A DNA stretch of 64,000 nt from Verrucomicrobiales bacterium. Its GTDB lineage: Bacteria; Verrucomicrobiota; Verrucomicrobiia; Verrucomicrobiales; DEV007. The DNA is taken from positions 20,392 to 84,391 of the forward strand of contig JARGOZ010000010.1 in NCBI GenBank assembly GCA_029213025.1. The letters run 5' to 3'. Below the pieces are notes generated by a model, which saw nothing but the letters and a program-made list of their open reading frames with translations, was not told the origin of the DNA and made no database searches. Made by a program: the position numbers and the translations under genes. Shown here one piece after another: positions 53,750 through 62,846 of the stretch. Position 1 is the first letter of the stretch. Each line of letters begins with the position of its first letter.

Positions 53750-53783
53750 TCAACAGGGTACAGTCTCCGACTTAACAGGGTAC
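53730..53783 (+). repeat. Dispersed 22-bp repeat, locus 5 (3 copies, gene junction)
   Basis: Cores AACAGGGTAC at 53730-53739, 53752-53761 and 53774-53783 have exact 22-bp spacing. The array sits between the BatA-type gene and the VWA gene and includes the apparent ATG of the latter (53749). Confidence 0.92.
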
Positions 53784-53795
53784 AATCCGGTAAAT

Positions 53796-55808
53796 TCATA
53801 TCGCGGTGACGGGTTCTTCAACTTTCTGAGGTAAACAAAGGGCCGCTTCGATAATTAAGGCAAGTGCCATAGCTACCAGAAAAACCCGCCAGATTTCGGC
53901 AGCAAGCGAAGAGCGGTTATTTATGCTGTCTTGAATCACCCGGTAATCGAGGCCGGAAAACAAATCCTCCAAAGATTCATCGTTAAGAATTCGCAAATCG
54001 TCTTCCCCGGCAGGCCGGTTAAGAGCCAACCATTTCCCTTCGGACCGAAACGCACCAGCATTTAATTCCAAATTGAGTGAACCTTCATCTCCATCGCGAA
54101 CCGAGACCGGAGTCCAGCTTTGCTCTGCCGGTAAGCTTCCTTTACCCGCATCGCGTAACTGGGCGTTGGAAAGATAATTGCCGCCGAGTTGTAAGGCTCT
54201 GTGGATCATTGCGAAAAAGGCCACACCATCTGATGCAATACTCGAATGCGAACTTCGTGGAAGAGTTCCCCAGATATACAGGTTCCCCGGCAGTTTATTG
54301 ATGTGCTTTGCGATGACGATGCGTCCATCCTGCAGTTTAAGGAAAGCCTGAGTTTCCCCTTCAAATTCCCGAATCTGAAAAATCTTTGTGGATCCTAATG
54401 GCAGTGGGTTCCCGTTTCTCGTATTCTGCAAAAGGCCGGAGTCGGTACGCCACCATCCTATCTCGAAAGGACCGGTATCGGCCGATTCGTTGACCGGTTT
54501 CCAGCGAAGCCCCATTAAATCATTGGAAGAATCAGTGCCTACGACCGATTCCGGCGGCAAAAGAACCAGACTTTTGCCCGAGGCGACAAACTGCTCCAGC
54601 AATCCGGATTCGGGAGAGCCCGGCTTTGGTACAGGTGCGTGCCAAAAGAGCAGGGCGGTATCGTCCCACGGAACCTCAGCCTGTCGGGACACCGGAAATA
54701 TTTCCGAACTGTATGATCTCGAAGAATCCACAGGAGCTGCGGCGGCAGCTTTGATCGGGCCGGCTGTCAGGGGATCGTCGGAAACGATAACAGTCTTGAG
54801 GACCGGTGCTTCATCAAAAACAAAGAATGCCGTGTTATCCCGGTTATTTCCGTCTGCCGGTAAGTCGATTCTCCCCCACCCTTTTGTCTCGGAATTTCCG
54901 AGGCTGATGGTGTGCCCCTGCAAGCGAAGTTCGCCGCCGTTTACGGTCATTGTCTCGGCGGTTCGCGCTCCGTTTACAGTCAACTCGACGGGAACTGTGA
55001 CGGCTTCTTTATCCGACGACTGCTTTACGATGTCGAGATCCATGATCAATTCCATACCCTCCGGACCGCGGCGGCGGACAAGGTTGGATACCGACACAGC
55101 GAGGTTGTCATTTTCCACTTCGGGATAATTCAGCAGATAAAAGCTGACTCCTTCCAGTTCGGAAAAAGCGCCCCGCAAAGTATCCCACCGTCCACTTCCC
55201 GGTTGCCAGTCGGAGCTTCTCAAATCTGAAGCCAGCCATACATCTGTCCTTCCGCTTTGATCGGTAGCGATGTAATCGAGAGCGGCCTGGAGTAAATCGG
55301 GAATATTCGCCGCTGTATCCGAGGCTGTCGTGGTAGGTAAATCGAGCAAATCCGAGGGGTCGCTAATTTCCGTCTTTTCCAGCCCGGCGCTTTCGATGAG
55401 AACGATTCGGCTGCCCCTTGCGGTTTTGCCGAGCACATCGGCGATCTTTTCCAGTGCTGTCGACCGCTTGGAAATCCCGGTTTCCAGATTCTGCTGCTCC
55501 ATACTGGCGGAGCGATCCAACAGGATAATAACGGTATCGGCTTTGCCACCCGAGCCGAGCGCCAGCCATCCGGAGGCAAGGGGGCGTGCGGCTGCGAATA
55601 CCATTGCCAGCACCGCGAGCACTCTCATCGAGAGAATCAGGATCTGACGAAGCCGCGCGATGCCTTTGGTGAGCTTTTTCGCATCCAGGAGGAACATCAT
55701 TGCTGCCCAGTTCACGGTGCGATGACGGTTTTGATTGATCAAATGAATGATGATCGGCAAAAGCGCCAACGGCAGGGCAGCCAGTATCGAAAATTGGAGG
55801 AAATTCAT
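53796..55808 (-). CDS. BatA/VWA-domain membrane protein
   Basis: The ATG at 55808 gives 670 residues with the BatA N-terminal domain MNFLQFSILAALPLALLPIIIHLINQNRHRTVNWAAMMFL, another TM helix (LSMRVLAVLAMVFAAARPLA), a VWA with MIDAS DRSASMEQQ (near residue 100), and a C-terminal TM helix (VFLVAMALALIIEAALCL). BatA proteins act with MoxR ATPases and DUF58 proteins. The gene is 7 bp after DUF58 and the longer open frame is discarded because it overlaps that gene. Confidence 0.88.
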   Translation of the reverse strand: MNFLQFSILAALPLALLPIIIHLINQNRHRTVNWAAMMFLLDAKKLTKGIARLRQILILSMRVLAVLAMVFAAARPLASGWLALGSGGKADTVIILLDRSASMEQQNLETGISKRSTALEKIADVLGKTARGSRIVLIESAGLEKTEISDPSDLLDLPTTTASDTAANIPDLLQAALDYIATDQSGRTDVWLASDLRSSDWQPGSGRWDTLRGAFSELEGVSFYLLNYPEVENDNLAVSVSNLVRRRGPEGMELIMDLDIVKQSSDKEAVTVPVELTVNGARTAETMTVNGGELRLQGHTISLGNSETKGWGRIDLPADGNNRDNTAFFVFDEAPVLKTVIVSDDPLTAGPIKAAAAAPVDSSRSYSSEIFPVSRQAEVPWDDTALLFWHAPVPKPGSPESGLLEQFVASGKSLVLLPPESVVGTDSSNDLMGLRWKPVNESADTGPFEIGWWRTDSGLLQNTRNGNPLPLGSTKIFQIREFEGETQAFLKLQDGRIVIAKHINKLPGNLYIWGTLPRSSHSSIASDGVAFFAMIHRALQLGGNYLSNAQLRDAGKGSLPAEQSWTPVSVRDGDEGSLNLELNAGAFRSEGKWLALNRPAGEDDLRILNDESLEDLFSGLDYRVIQDSINNRSSLAAEIWRVFLVAMALALIIEAALCLPQKVEEPVTAI

Positions 55809-55815
55809 ATCGCTC

Positions 55816-56748
55816 CTAGCCGGTATTCGCTGCAGTTTTTCGCGTTCTCGGATTTCTGCCAAGAAGAAAACCCGCCAGAGTTTGGTCGTATGGTGTGTCC
55901 ATCGTCACCTTTTGGTAGTCGGTTCCTGTTTGCGCACAGATATCCGACACGGTCTCCAGATAGTTCGCGACAGCTTCCCGGTATTTTTTACCAATCAAGG
56001 TGGGATCGGCCAAAAGAGACGGCCCACCCTCCAGATCGACAAATTTCGTGGGGCGGTCGAAATCGAATTCGATTTCATTACGATCGAGCAGATGAAACAT
56101 CGCCACGTCGTGTTTGCGAAACCGGAGGTGCTGAAGCGCCTCTTTCAACGGGGCCGGTTGAAACAACAGATCGGAAATGATCACCACCAGAGCACGCTGC
56201 GGGATTTTTTCCGCGGCCTCGTGAATCGCTGCCACCAAATCGGCTTCCCCGTTCGCTGCCAGTGCGGCGATCCGGTCCATCACTACGCCTAGATGTACCG
56301 GCCCACGACGAGCTGGAATTTCGTCCTTCAGCCCGTCTTTACCGGCCGGGAAAATACCGATAGCATCCCCCTGATGAGCAGCCAGATAAGCCAGTGTTCC
56401 CGCCATACTCCGGGTGTAGTCGAGTCGGGTCTCACCGGCTTCTCCATATCCCATCGAGCCGCTGGTATCGACAATCAGACACAGCCGAAGGTTGGTGTCA
56501 GCTTCAAATTCCTTAATATAATACCGGTCACTTCGGCCCCAGGTTCGCCAGTCAAGCCGTCGCGTGTCGTCCCCGGGGACATACTCGCGATACTCGGCAA
56601 ATTCCAAACTCGAACCCCGCACCGGGCTGCGATGGCGCCCCGATACGCTGCCCATCATGGCATGGCGCGCATCGAGCGGAAGCCCGATCAGTCTGCCGAG
56701 GACTTTGGGATCAAGGAAATCACTGACCTTTGAATCACTGTTTGCCAC
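55816..56748 (-). CDS. DUF58 domain-containing protein
   Basis: The 310 residues carry the DUF58 core FAEYREYVPGDDTRRLDWRTWGRSDRYYIKEFEADTN, followed by LIVDTSGSMG with a MIDAS (Asp94). The protein is soluble and usually acts as an adaptor between MoxR ATPase and VWA proteins. It lies 13 bp after the MoxR gene. Confidence 0.92.
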   Translation of the reverse strand: MANSDSKVSDFLDPKVLGRLIGLPLDARHAMMGSVSGRHRSPVRGSSLEFAEYREYVPGDDTRRLDWRTWGRSDRYYIKEFEADTNLRLCLIVDTSGSMGYGEAGETRLDYTRSMAGTLAYLAAHQGDAIGIFPAGKDGLKDEIPARRGPVHLGVVMDRIAALAANGEADLVAAIHEAAEKIPQRALVVIISDLLFQPAPLKEALQHLRFRKHDVAMFHLLDRNEIEFDFDRPTKFVDLEGGPSLLADPTLIGKKYREAVANYLETVSDICAQTGTDYQKVTMDTPYDQTLAGFLLGRNPRTRKTAANTG

Positions 56749-56761
56749 AATCGTTTCGGTG

Positions 56762-57796
56762 TTACAGCTCTGAACTCAATTCGTCGATCAATCTGGCAAT
56801 CACTTCGCGGGACGTAACTCCGGCGGATTCGGCTGTGAAAGTCTTGATCACCCGGTGGCGAAGTACAGGTTCAGCAACGGCTTTCACATCCTCCTGACGC
56901 ACCATATAACTCCCGTTTAACGCCGCTCTTGCCCGGGCACCAAGGATCAAATATTGCACCGCACGTGGACCGGCACCCCAACCGACCAGAGGTTTTATCC
57001 ACTCCGGAGCCTCTTCCGATTCCGGGCGGGTTCGACGAACCAGATCCACAGCAAACTGAAAAATATGATCCGGTACCGGCATACGCCGCACCAAATTCTG
57101 GAACTCGAGTACCTGTGGACCGTCGAGAATCGGTTTTAACGTAGGTATATCACTGCCGGTGGTGGTTTTTGCGATAGAGATTTCCTCGTCCCGGGAAGGA
57201 TATGTCACACCGATCATAAACATAAAACGGTCGAGCTGCGCTTCCGGTAGTGGATAGGTTCCCTCCTGTTCGATCGGGTTCTGCGTAGCGAGGACAAAGA
57301 AAGGTGGTTCCAACTGGTGGGATGTGCCGGCAATCGTGACCCGGCGCTCCTGCATCGCCTCCAGCATTGCTGCCTGTGTTTTCGCAGGAGCCCGGTTGAT
57401 TTCATCCGCCAGAACGATATTGGCGAAGACCGGGCCTCTGGAAAATTCAAAACTCCTTTTTCCTGTCCCGTCATCCTGCAGGATCTCAGTTCCAGTGATA
57501 TCCATTGGCATCAGATCGGGAGTGAACTGGATGCGACTGAACGACAGCGAAAGAGTTTCCGCCAATCTCGAAACAAGCAAAGTTTTCGCCAGACCGGGCA
57601 CTCCCATCAAAAGAGAATGCCCCCGGGCGAATAACGAAATGGCCAGTTGCTCGATTACTGCATCCTGACCAACAATAATTCGTGCCAGTTCACTTCTAAG
57701 ATCCTGATAAGTGTTTTTGAGACGATCAATCGCAGCCACATCGTCGTCTTTCAATTTGTCATCCCCGGGGGGAGAAGCTTGTCCAGATTTACTCAT
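56762..57796 (-). CDS. MoxR-family AAA+ ATPase
   Basis: This 344-residue AAA+ protein has Walker A GVPGLAKT (65-72), Walker B IVLADEINRAPAKTQAAMLEAMQE, and sensor segment LATQNPIEQEGTYPLPEAQLDRF, all standard for MoxR. These ATPases are thought to act as chaperones that mature or activate partner proteins with VWA domains. It is the first gene of the leftward MoxR-DUF58-BatA-VWA operon. Confidence 0.95.
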   Translation of the reverse strand: MSKSGQASPPGDDKLKDDDVAAIDRLKNTYQDLRSELARIIVGQDAVIEQLAISLFARGHSLLMGVPGLAKTLLVSRLAETLSLSFSRIQFTPDLMPMDITGTEILQDDGTGKRSFEFSRGPVFANIVLADEINRAPAKTQAAMLEAMQERRVTIAGTSHQLEPPFFVLATQNPIEQEGTYPLPEAQLDRFMFMIGVTYPSRDEEISIAKTTTGSDIPTLKPILDGPQVLEFQNLVRRMPVPDHIFQFAVDLVRRTRPESEEAPEWIKPLVGWGAGPRAVQYLILGARARAALNGSYMVRQEDVKAVAEPVLRHRVIKTFTAESAGVTSREVIARLIDELSSEL

Positions 57797-57911
57797 AAAA
57801 AATTCTTCCCTATTAAAGCAGTCTTCAAGACCGGGAGCAAAGGGAGAATCCCGTTAAAATATTAGACGAATTTCATTCTTTACCCCGGCGTAAAGCTTGA
57901 CCGTGAGACGA

Positions 57912-57940
57912 TATAATGATCAAATAACTTAGTGGTCATT
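57912..57940 (+). promoter_or_regulatory. Candidate promoter with an adjacent dyad for the GYF/PH-like gene
   Basis: TATAAT at 57912-57917 is a perfect -10 box about 75 bp before the ATG; no good -35 is at the right distance. It is followed by AATGATC/GGTCATT (57915-57940), a near dyad that could be an operator. Confidence 0.35.
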
Positions 57941-57991
57941 ATTTCGGTAGTGCCGCCAGTAAAATTAACTTCAACCTCAAAGGAGGGGATT

Positions 57992-58591
57992 ATGAGTTCG
58001 GAAGAGCTCCCAGAGCATCAAATTTTTCATATCCTGCGAAATGGCGAGCAGGAGCCCATAGGGCCTTACAGCCAGAATCAACTGGTCGAACTGTTAAACA
58101 CGAAACAAATCAAATCGTCCGATTTCGTTTACTATCCGGAACTGAAAGGCTGGAAACCGATGTCCCAGGTTTTTGATTTTCATCAGCAAGTTTCCAATTT
58201 TGGAGATGAAGGCCAGGATCCGCATGTCGTAACGGAGTGTTTTAACTTTATCAACAGCCGTTCGGAACCCGAAGAGGAAATCTACTATATCGCTGTGCAG
58301 GAGCTTCCTGCCCTGAGTTTGACAGCTGCTGTGCGGCTCACTTCTCCCAGGTCCATGATCATTACCAATCATCGTTTTTGTATTCTGAACCCAAAACTCA
58401 TGGGAGCGATTGATTTCGATGAATACCCGCTGGATCAGATTGTAAGCGGCATCAAAAAGATTAAGACCGGCAAATCGACAGGAATTTTTAACATCGTGCT
58501 GAAGAACGGGGACTGGGTCGAGATCGATAAGATTCCGCTCGATCAACTGGCAAAACTGGAACAGCTTTCCAAAGAGCTGCTCGGAACCTGA
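57992..58591 (+). CDS. GYF_2 domain plus PH-like domain protein
   Basis: The ATG at 57992 is supported by a strong ribosome site AAAGGAGG just upstream, giving 199 residues. Residues 10-60 are a GYF_2 domain (ILRNGEQEPIGPYSQNQLVELL...VYYPELKGWKPM); residues about 90-195 look like a bacterial PH-type domain (MIITNHRFCILNPKLMGAIDFDEYPLDQI...ILKNGDWVEIDKI). No membrane segment is seen, so it is probably cytosolic, binding a peptide or a lipid/protein partner. It is divergent from the MoxR operon and ends 5 bp from the FAD gene. Confidence 0.78.
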   Translation: MSSEELPEHQIFHILRNGEQEPIGPYSQNQLVELLNTKQIKSSDFVYYPELKGWKPMSQVFDFHQQVSNFGDEGQDPHVVTECFNFINSRSEPEEEIYYIAVQELPALSLTAAVRLTSPRSMIITNHRFCILNPKLMGAIDFDEYPLDQIVSGIKKIKTGKSTGIFNIVLKNGDWVEIDKIPLDQLAKLEQLSKELLGT

Positions 58592-58596
58592 TGGCG

Positions 58597-59748
58597 TCAG
58601 TCCCCCAGATTCCAGGGAGGATTTCCGGTCTCCGGTCGTTTCAATGGGAGTTGTTCCGCATCCGCTCTGTCGGGTGTTCCTGAAATATGCGCCACTACCT
58701 GGTCAGATAAATCAGGAGCCAACGCGAGTTTGGTCGGCCAGGTGACAAGCACATTGCCAACCGCTCTACAAAAAGCCCCCGGCGGGCGATCACCACTTTC
58801 GGTGAAAGGTTCAGCCCGGTTTGCTCTCGCGGTGAAAAATTCGTAACTGTTCCAGTTTATCCACGGCATCAGCCTTTTCATTGTGGCGCGCCCGTAGGCA
58901 ATTTGCTCTTCTTCGGACCGCTGCACTCCCTCTGCTTCGGCAATATCACCGCCAATCCACCAGATTGTCCTTCCTTTCGAGTCGGTGTGAGTGGTTGTCA
59001 CAATGGGAGGTTTCGGACCGTTGCCAATGCAGACCGAATAGAAATCAGGCAGATCGCCCCGAATAATCAATTGGTGAAGGGGCCGCAGCTGCATTTGAAA
59101 ATCCGTGATTCCCAGCTGTTTCATCAGCACCCCGTTGCCCGCTCCAGCTGCGAAAACGTATTTGTCGGCAAAAATTTCTATTCCATCGATCGTCAATTTA
59201 TCGATTTTTCCATCGCAACCGGTGAGCGAACAATCGCCAAGGTAACAGTCGTCTTTCAGCGGAGCGCTCAGCCTTTGGACCACGGAAACCGGATCCAGAA
59301 CCGGTTCGTCGATCCGGAAAACTCTGCCTTTATAATGCGGAGACTGAAGCGCCTCCGGCCAGTCTTCCCGGGGAATGGAACCAGCCCGCCCGCGCATCAG
59401 TTTGGAGCCGAAAAAGGACACAACCTGACTGGTCACTCCCGGCAGACTCCAAAGATACTGATGAGGACTCAGCACAGTAACTCCCTGCAACGTAACGTCG
59501 CCTTTTCCCTCCAGCGCATCTTTCCAGCGCCCCGGCATCGCCGCAAGTTGCTCGGAACTGTCCGTTAATTTACCGGCAAGAGCATATTTCGATCCTCCGT
59601 GAATCACGCCCTGAGCAGCCAGAGTCTGACCGTCGCCCAGAGCCGTTTTCGACAGCAATACAACGGAAAAACCTTTTGCCTTGAGGGCGTTGGCGGTCCA
59701 AAGCCCTGCAACTCCGCCGCCGATTACGGCTACATCAAACCGGGCCAT
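58597..59748 (-). CDS. FAD-dependent oxidoreductase (DAO family)
   Basis: The 383-residue protein starts with the dinucleotide motif VAVIGGGVAGLWTANALKAKGFSVVLLSK (5-33) and has a DAO-type layout with KYVFAAGAGNGVL mid-protein. It probably oxidises an amine, amino or hydroxy acid; the substrate is not visible. It is 60 bp downstream of pckG on the same strand, separated by a repeat array. Confidence 0.8.
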   Translation of the reverse strand: MARFDVAVIGGGVAGLWTANALKAKGFSVVLLSKTALGDGQTLAAQGVIHGGSKYALAGKLTDSSEQLAAMPGRWKDALEGKGDVTLQGVTVLSPHQYLWSLPGVTSQVVSFFGSKLMRGRAGSIPREDWPEALQSPHYKGRVFRIDEPVLDPVSVVQRLSAPLKDDCYLGDCSLTGCDGKIDKLTIDGIEIFADKYVFAAGAGNGVLMKQLGITDFQMQLRPLHQLIIRGDLPDFYSVCIGNGPKPPIVTTTHTDSKGRTIWWIGGDIAEAEGVQRSEEEQIAYGRATMKRLMPWINWNSYEFFTARANRAEPFTESGDRPPGAFCRAVGNVLVTWPTKLALAPDLSDQVVAHISGTPDRADAEQLPLKRPETGNPPWNLGD

Positions 59749-59769
59749 TGGCAGCCCTTCTGTTTGATC

Positions 59770-59801
59770 GTACCCTGTTAGGTCCGGGACTGTACCCTGT
59801 T
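59770..59801 (-). repeat. Dispersed 22-bp repeat, locus 6 (2 copies, intergenic)
   Basis: Cores GTACCCTGTT at 59770-59779 and 59792-59801 are 22 bp apart with AGGTCCGGGACT between. The array fills most of the 60-bp gap between pckG and the oxidoreductase gene. Confidence 0.92.
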
Positions 59802-59808
59802 AGGTCCA

Positions 59809-61602
59809 CTAGATTCTGCCGGCGAGAAGCTCTCTTTGAAAAATCAATTCCTTCGGGAGATGATCGTAGAGTTTCAGGTACAAATCAGCTTCCGAGAGCA
59901 ATTCCTGACGAAATTCACTCTGATCGATGCTCATCAACTGCTCGAACTTGTCTTTCGGGAAAACGAGCCCCGTGAAGTTCAATTCTTCGTAATGTGGCAT
60001 CCAGCCCAGTTGCGTTTCGTGCCCTTTTGCCCGACCGCCGACCCGGTCTACGATCCATTCGAGAACCCGCATATTCTCTTGAAATCCCGGCCAGAGAAAA
60101 CCGCCATCTTCGTCTTTTCGGAACCAGTTTACGTGAAAGATTCTGGGAAGATGTTTGATGCGCTTTCGCATAGAAAGCCAATGGGCAAAGTAATCCCCCA
60201 TGTTGTATCCGCAAAACGGAAGCATCGCGAAAGGATCGTGCCGGATTTTACCAACAGCTCCGACTGCAGCCGCGGTGGTTTCGGAGCCCAGATTGGCTCC
60301 AAGAAATACGCCGTGAACCCAGTTGAATGCCTGGAAGACTAAAGGCATCGTAGTGGCGCGGCGGCCTCCGAAAATGATCGCATCAATCGGAACTCCATCG
60401 GGATTTTGCCATTCCGGATCAATCGCCGGGCACTGACTGGCCGGCGAAGTGAAACGCGAATTCGGGTGAGCAGCCGGCGTGCCGGATTCGGGCGTCCATC
60501 GATTCCCCCGCCAATCGGTAAGTTCAGCGGGCGGTTCTTTCGTCATTCCCTCCCACCAGACATCGCCATCGTCGGTCAGGGCGACATTGGTAAAAATTGT
60601 GTTTTTCGACAGCGAGGCCATCGCGTTGGGATTGGATTCCTGCGAAGTTCCCGGAGCCACTCCAAAATACCCTGCTTCCGGATTGATCGCGTACAATCTG
60701 CCGTCTTCACCTGGCCGCAGCCAGGCGATATCATCTCCAACTGTGGTAACCTTCCAGCCTTTATCTTTGTAATTCTGTGGCGGAATCAGCATCGCGAAAT
60801 TCGTTTTTCCACAGGCGCTGGGAAAAGCGGCCGCCACGTAGGTTTTGTTGCCGGAAGGATCCTCCACGCCACTGATCAGCATGTGCTCAGCCATCCAGCC
60901 TTCGTCCCGTGCCTTTACGCTGGCAATCCGCAGAGCCAGACATTTTTTTCCGAGGAGGGCATTCCCCCCGTAGCCGCTGCCGTATGACATAATCTCGCGG
61001 GTTTCCGGAAAATGAACAATATATTTGTCCTTGTTGCAGGGCCAGGCCACATCGTCGGTTCCGTTTTCGACCGGCATGCCGACCGAGTGAAGACAGGGAA
61101 CGAATTCGCCGGCATCACCCAGCTTATCGAGAACCGCCTTACCCATACGGGTCATGATCTTCATGTTCACCGCTACATAGGCGGAATCGGTGATTTCCAC
61201 GCCAATGATTGATGAAGCGGAATCGATTGGGCCCATACAAAAAGGGATCACATACATCGTACGACCTATCATTGAGCCCTGGAAAAGCTGGTTGAGCTTT
61301 TCCTTCATCTCTCCCGGATCACACCAGTTATTACTGGGCCCGGAATCAACCTTCCGTTGGCTGCATATAAAGGTGCGGTCTTCCACCCTTGCAACATCGT
61401 CCGGATCAGACAATGCGAGAAAGGAGTTTGGCCGAAGCTCGGGATTCAATCGTTTAAACGTCCCGTTCTCAACGAGTAAACCGGTTAACCGGTCCCATTC
61501 TTCATCTGAACCATCACACCATTCCACAGTGTCAGGCCGGCACAGTTCAGTCACATTTTCGACCCATGTGAGTAAATCTTTATGCGAAGTCGGATTTTGC
61601 AT
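59809..61602 (-). CDS. pckG: Phosphoenolpyruvate carboxykinase (GTP)
   Basis: The ATG at 61602 ([10 protein letters not shown]) gives 597 residues, close to the usual length; the longer frame starts at 61626. GTP-type PEPCK motifs are [15 protein letters not shown] (P-loop), [35 protein letters not shown] with substrate and metal residues, FGGRRATT and a C-terminal RVEW-like region. It converts oxaloacetate to phosphoenolpyruvate at the start of gluconeogenesis. The downstream gap holds the repeat array. Confidence 0.95.
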   Translation of the reverse strand: MQNPTSHKDLLTWVENVTELCRPDTVEWCDGSDEEWDRLTGLLVENGTFKRLNPELRPNSFLALSDPDDVARVEDRTFICSQRKVDSGPSNNWCDPGEMKEKLNQLFQGSMIGRTMYVIPFCMGPIDSASSIIGVEITDSAYVAVNMKIMTRMGKAVLDKLGDAGEFVPCLHSVGMPVENGTDDVAWPCNKDKYIVHFPETREIMSYGSGYGGNALLGKKCLALRIASVKARDEGWMAEHMLISGVEDPSGNKTYVAAAFPSACGKTNFAMLIPPQNYKDKGWKVTTVGDDIAWLRPGEDGRLYAINPEAGYFGVAPGTSQESNPNAMASLSKNTIFTNVALTDDGDVWWEGMTKEPPAELTDWRGNRWTPESGTPAAHPNSRFTSPASQCPAIDPEWQNPDGVPIDAIIFGGRRATTMPLVFQAFNWVHGVFLGANLGSETTAAAVGAVGKIRHDPFAMLPFCGYNMGDYFAHWLSMRKRIKHLPRIFHVNWFRKDEDGGFLWPGFQENMRVLEWIVDRVGGRAKGHETQLGWMPHYEELNFTGLVFPKDKFEQLMSIDQSEFRQELLSEADLYLKLYDHLPKELIFQRELLAGRI

Positions 61603-61709
61603 GGCGGAATGATACCTGGAGATCACGCAAAGTCCCGTGGTTTTTCATTTTATCCCGAAGCTGACCGGGGCTATGATATAAGTATGGACCTGTCATTTAT
61701 CATGTATTT

Positions 61710-62846
61710 ATGTCTTTGAGTTTGGAAGAACTGGGATGGAACGCCGATTTTGAAAAAGCGTTTAAGCCCTTTTACAAAAAACACTGGATTCCCGGTCGTC
61801 TGATCCGGGATAACAAGATTTCCTACGGGGCAATTCTTGAAGGAGGCGAAGAATGGGAAGTCTTCATGAGTGGCAAAGTCTACCACGCCGCCGAAGCCAA
61901 CGCGGAACTCCCGGCCGTAGGTGACTGGGTGGCAGTCGATCCCGGTTCGGATGATGATGAACCGATGATCAGGGCCCGGCTGGAAAGACAGACTTGTTTC
62001 TCCCGCAAAGTTCCCGGAAAAAGCACCGAAGAACAGGTGATCGCAGCAAATGTTGATACTGTTTTCGTTGTGACCGATGCCGGAACGGATTTCAATCTTC
62101 GGCGAATGGAGCGCTATTTCACCCTGATCGCCCGTAGTAAAGCCCAGCCGGTTGTATTGGTGAACCGGTCAGATTTGTATGCCGAAGAGGAAAACGAGGC
62201 TGCGGCCCGGGCCATTCAGAAATTGAATCCCCATGCAGACATTCACATCACTTCCGCGATTCACGAAAATGGTGTTGAGATCATTCGCAGCCACCTCAAA
62301 CCGGGAAAAACGGTCACTCTGGTTGGTTCAAGCGGGGTCGGAAAGTCGAGCATCGTAAACCAACTCCTCGGTGAGGAATGGCAGGTCACCGGTGAAGTGA
62401 ATGAAGTTTCCGGAAAAGGAAGGCACACGACCACTGCACGGGAAATCGTCATTTTACCGGAAGGCGGCCTTCTCATCGACAATCCGGGAATCAGGGAGGT
62501 GCACTTGTGGACTGATGAGCAGACTCTTTACGAGCAATTCGCCGATATCGAGGAAATTTCCCGTGAATGCAAATTTCATGACTGCAAACACGGCTCGGAC
62601 AAAGGATGCGCCGTCCGTGAAGCGGTGGACAGCGGTCGGCTCGATTGGATGAGATATCAGGGTTACCTGCGTCTCGACGATGAAATCCACGAGTTAAAAT
62701 CGAAACGGAAGAAGCGACAAATGACCTTCGAGCGTCGCAACAAACGGGAATTACGGAAAATTGTCCGAAATCCCGCTGATCGTGAGCAAATGCGCAAAGA
62801 ACTTCGGCCTTCCTCCGGAGGTAAAGTCGAAGAATTTGAGGATTAA
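61710..62846 (+). CDS. rsgA: Ribosome small-subunit-dependent GTPase A
   Basis: This 378-residue protein has the OB-fold N-terminus, the circularly permuted GTPase motifs in the order LVNRSD (G4), SSGVGKSSIVNQLL (G1), DNPGIREV (G3), and the zinc motif CKFHDCKHGSDKGCAVREAV. It helps late maturation of the 30S subunit. The end meets the stop of the convergent polyprenyl synthetase gene without any gap. Confidence 0.95.
   Translation: MSLSLEELGWNADFEKAFKPFYKKHWIPGRLIRDNKISYGAILEGGEEWEVFMSGKVYHAAEANAELPAVGDWVAVDPGSDDDEPMIRARLERQTCFSRKVPGKSTEEQVIAANVDTVFVVTDAGTDFNLRRMERYFTLIARSKAQPVVLVNRSDLYAEEENEAAARAIQKLNPHADIHITSAIHENGVEIIRSHLKPGKTVTLVGSSGVGKSSIVNQLLGEEWQVTGEVNEVSGKGRHTTTAREIVILPEGGLLIDNPGIREVHLWTDEQTLYEQFADIEEISRECKFHDCKHGSDKGCAVREAVDSGRLDWMRYQGYLRLDDEIHELKSKRKKRQMTFERRNKRELRKIVRNPADREQMRKELRPSSGGKVEEFED

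Noticed and set aside
53730..53783. The 22-bp arrays as CRISPR
   Set aside because: Core is only 10 bp, the spacers are 12 bp and partly conserved, and copies are dispersed.
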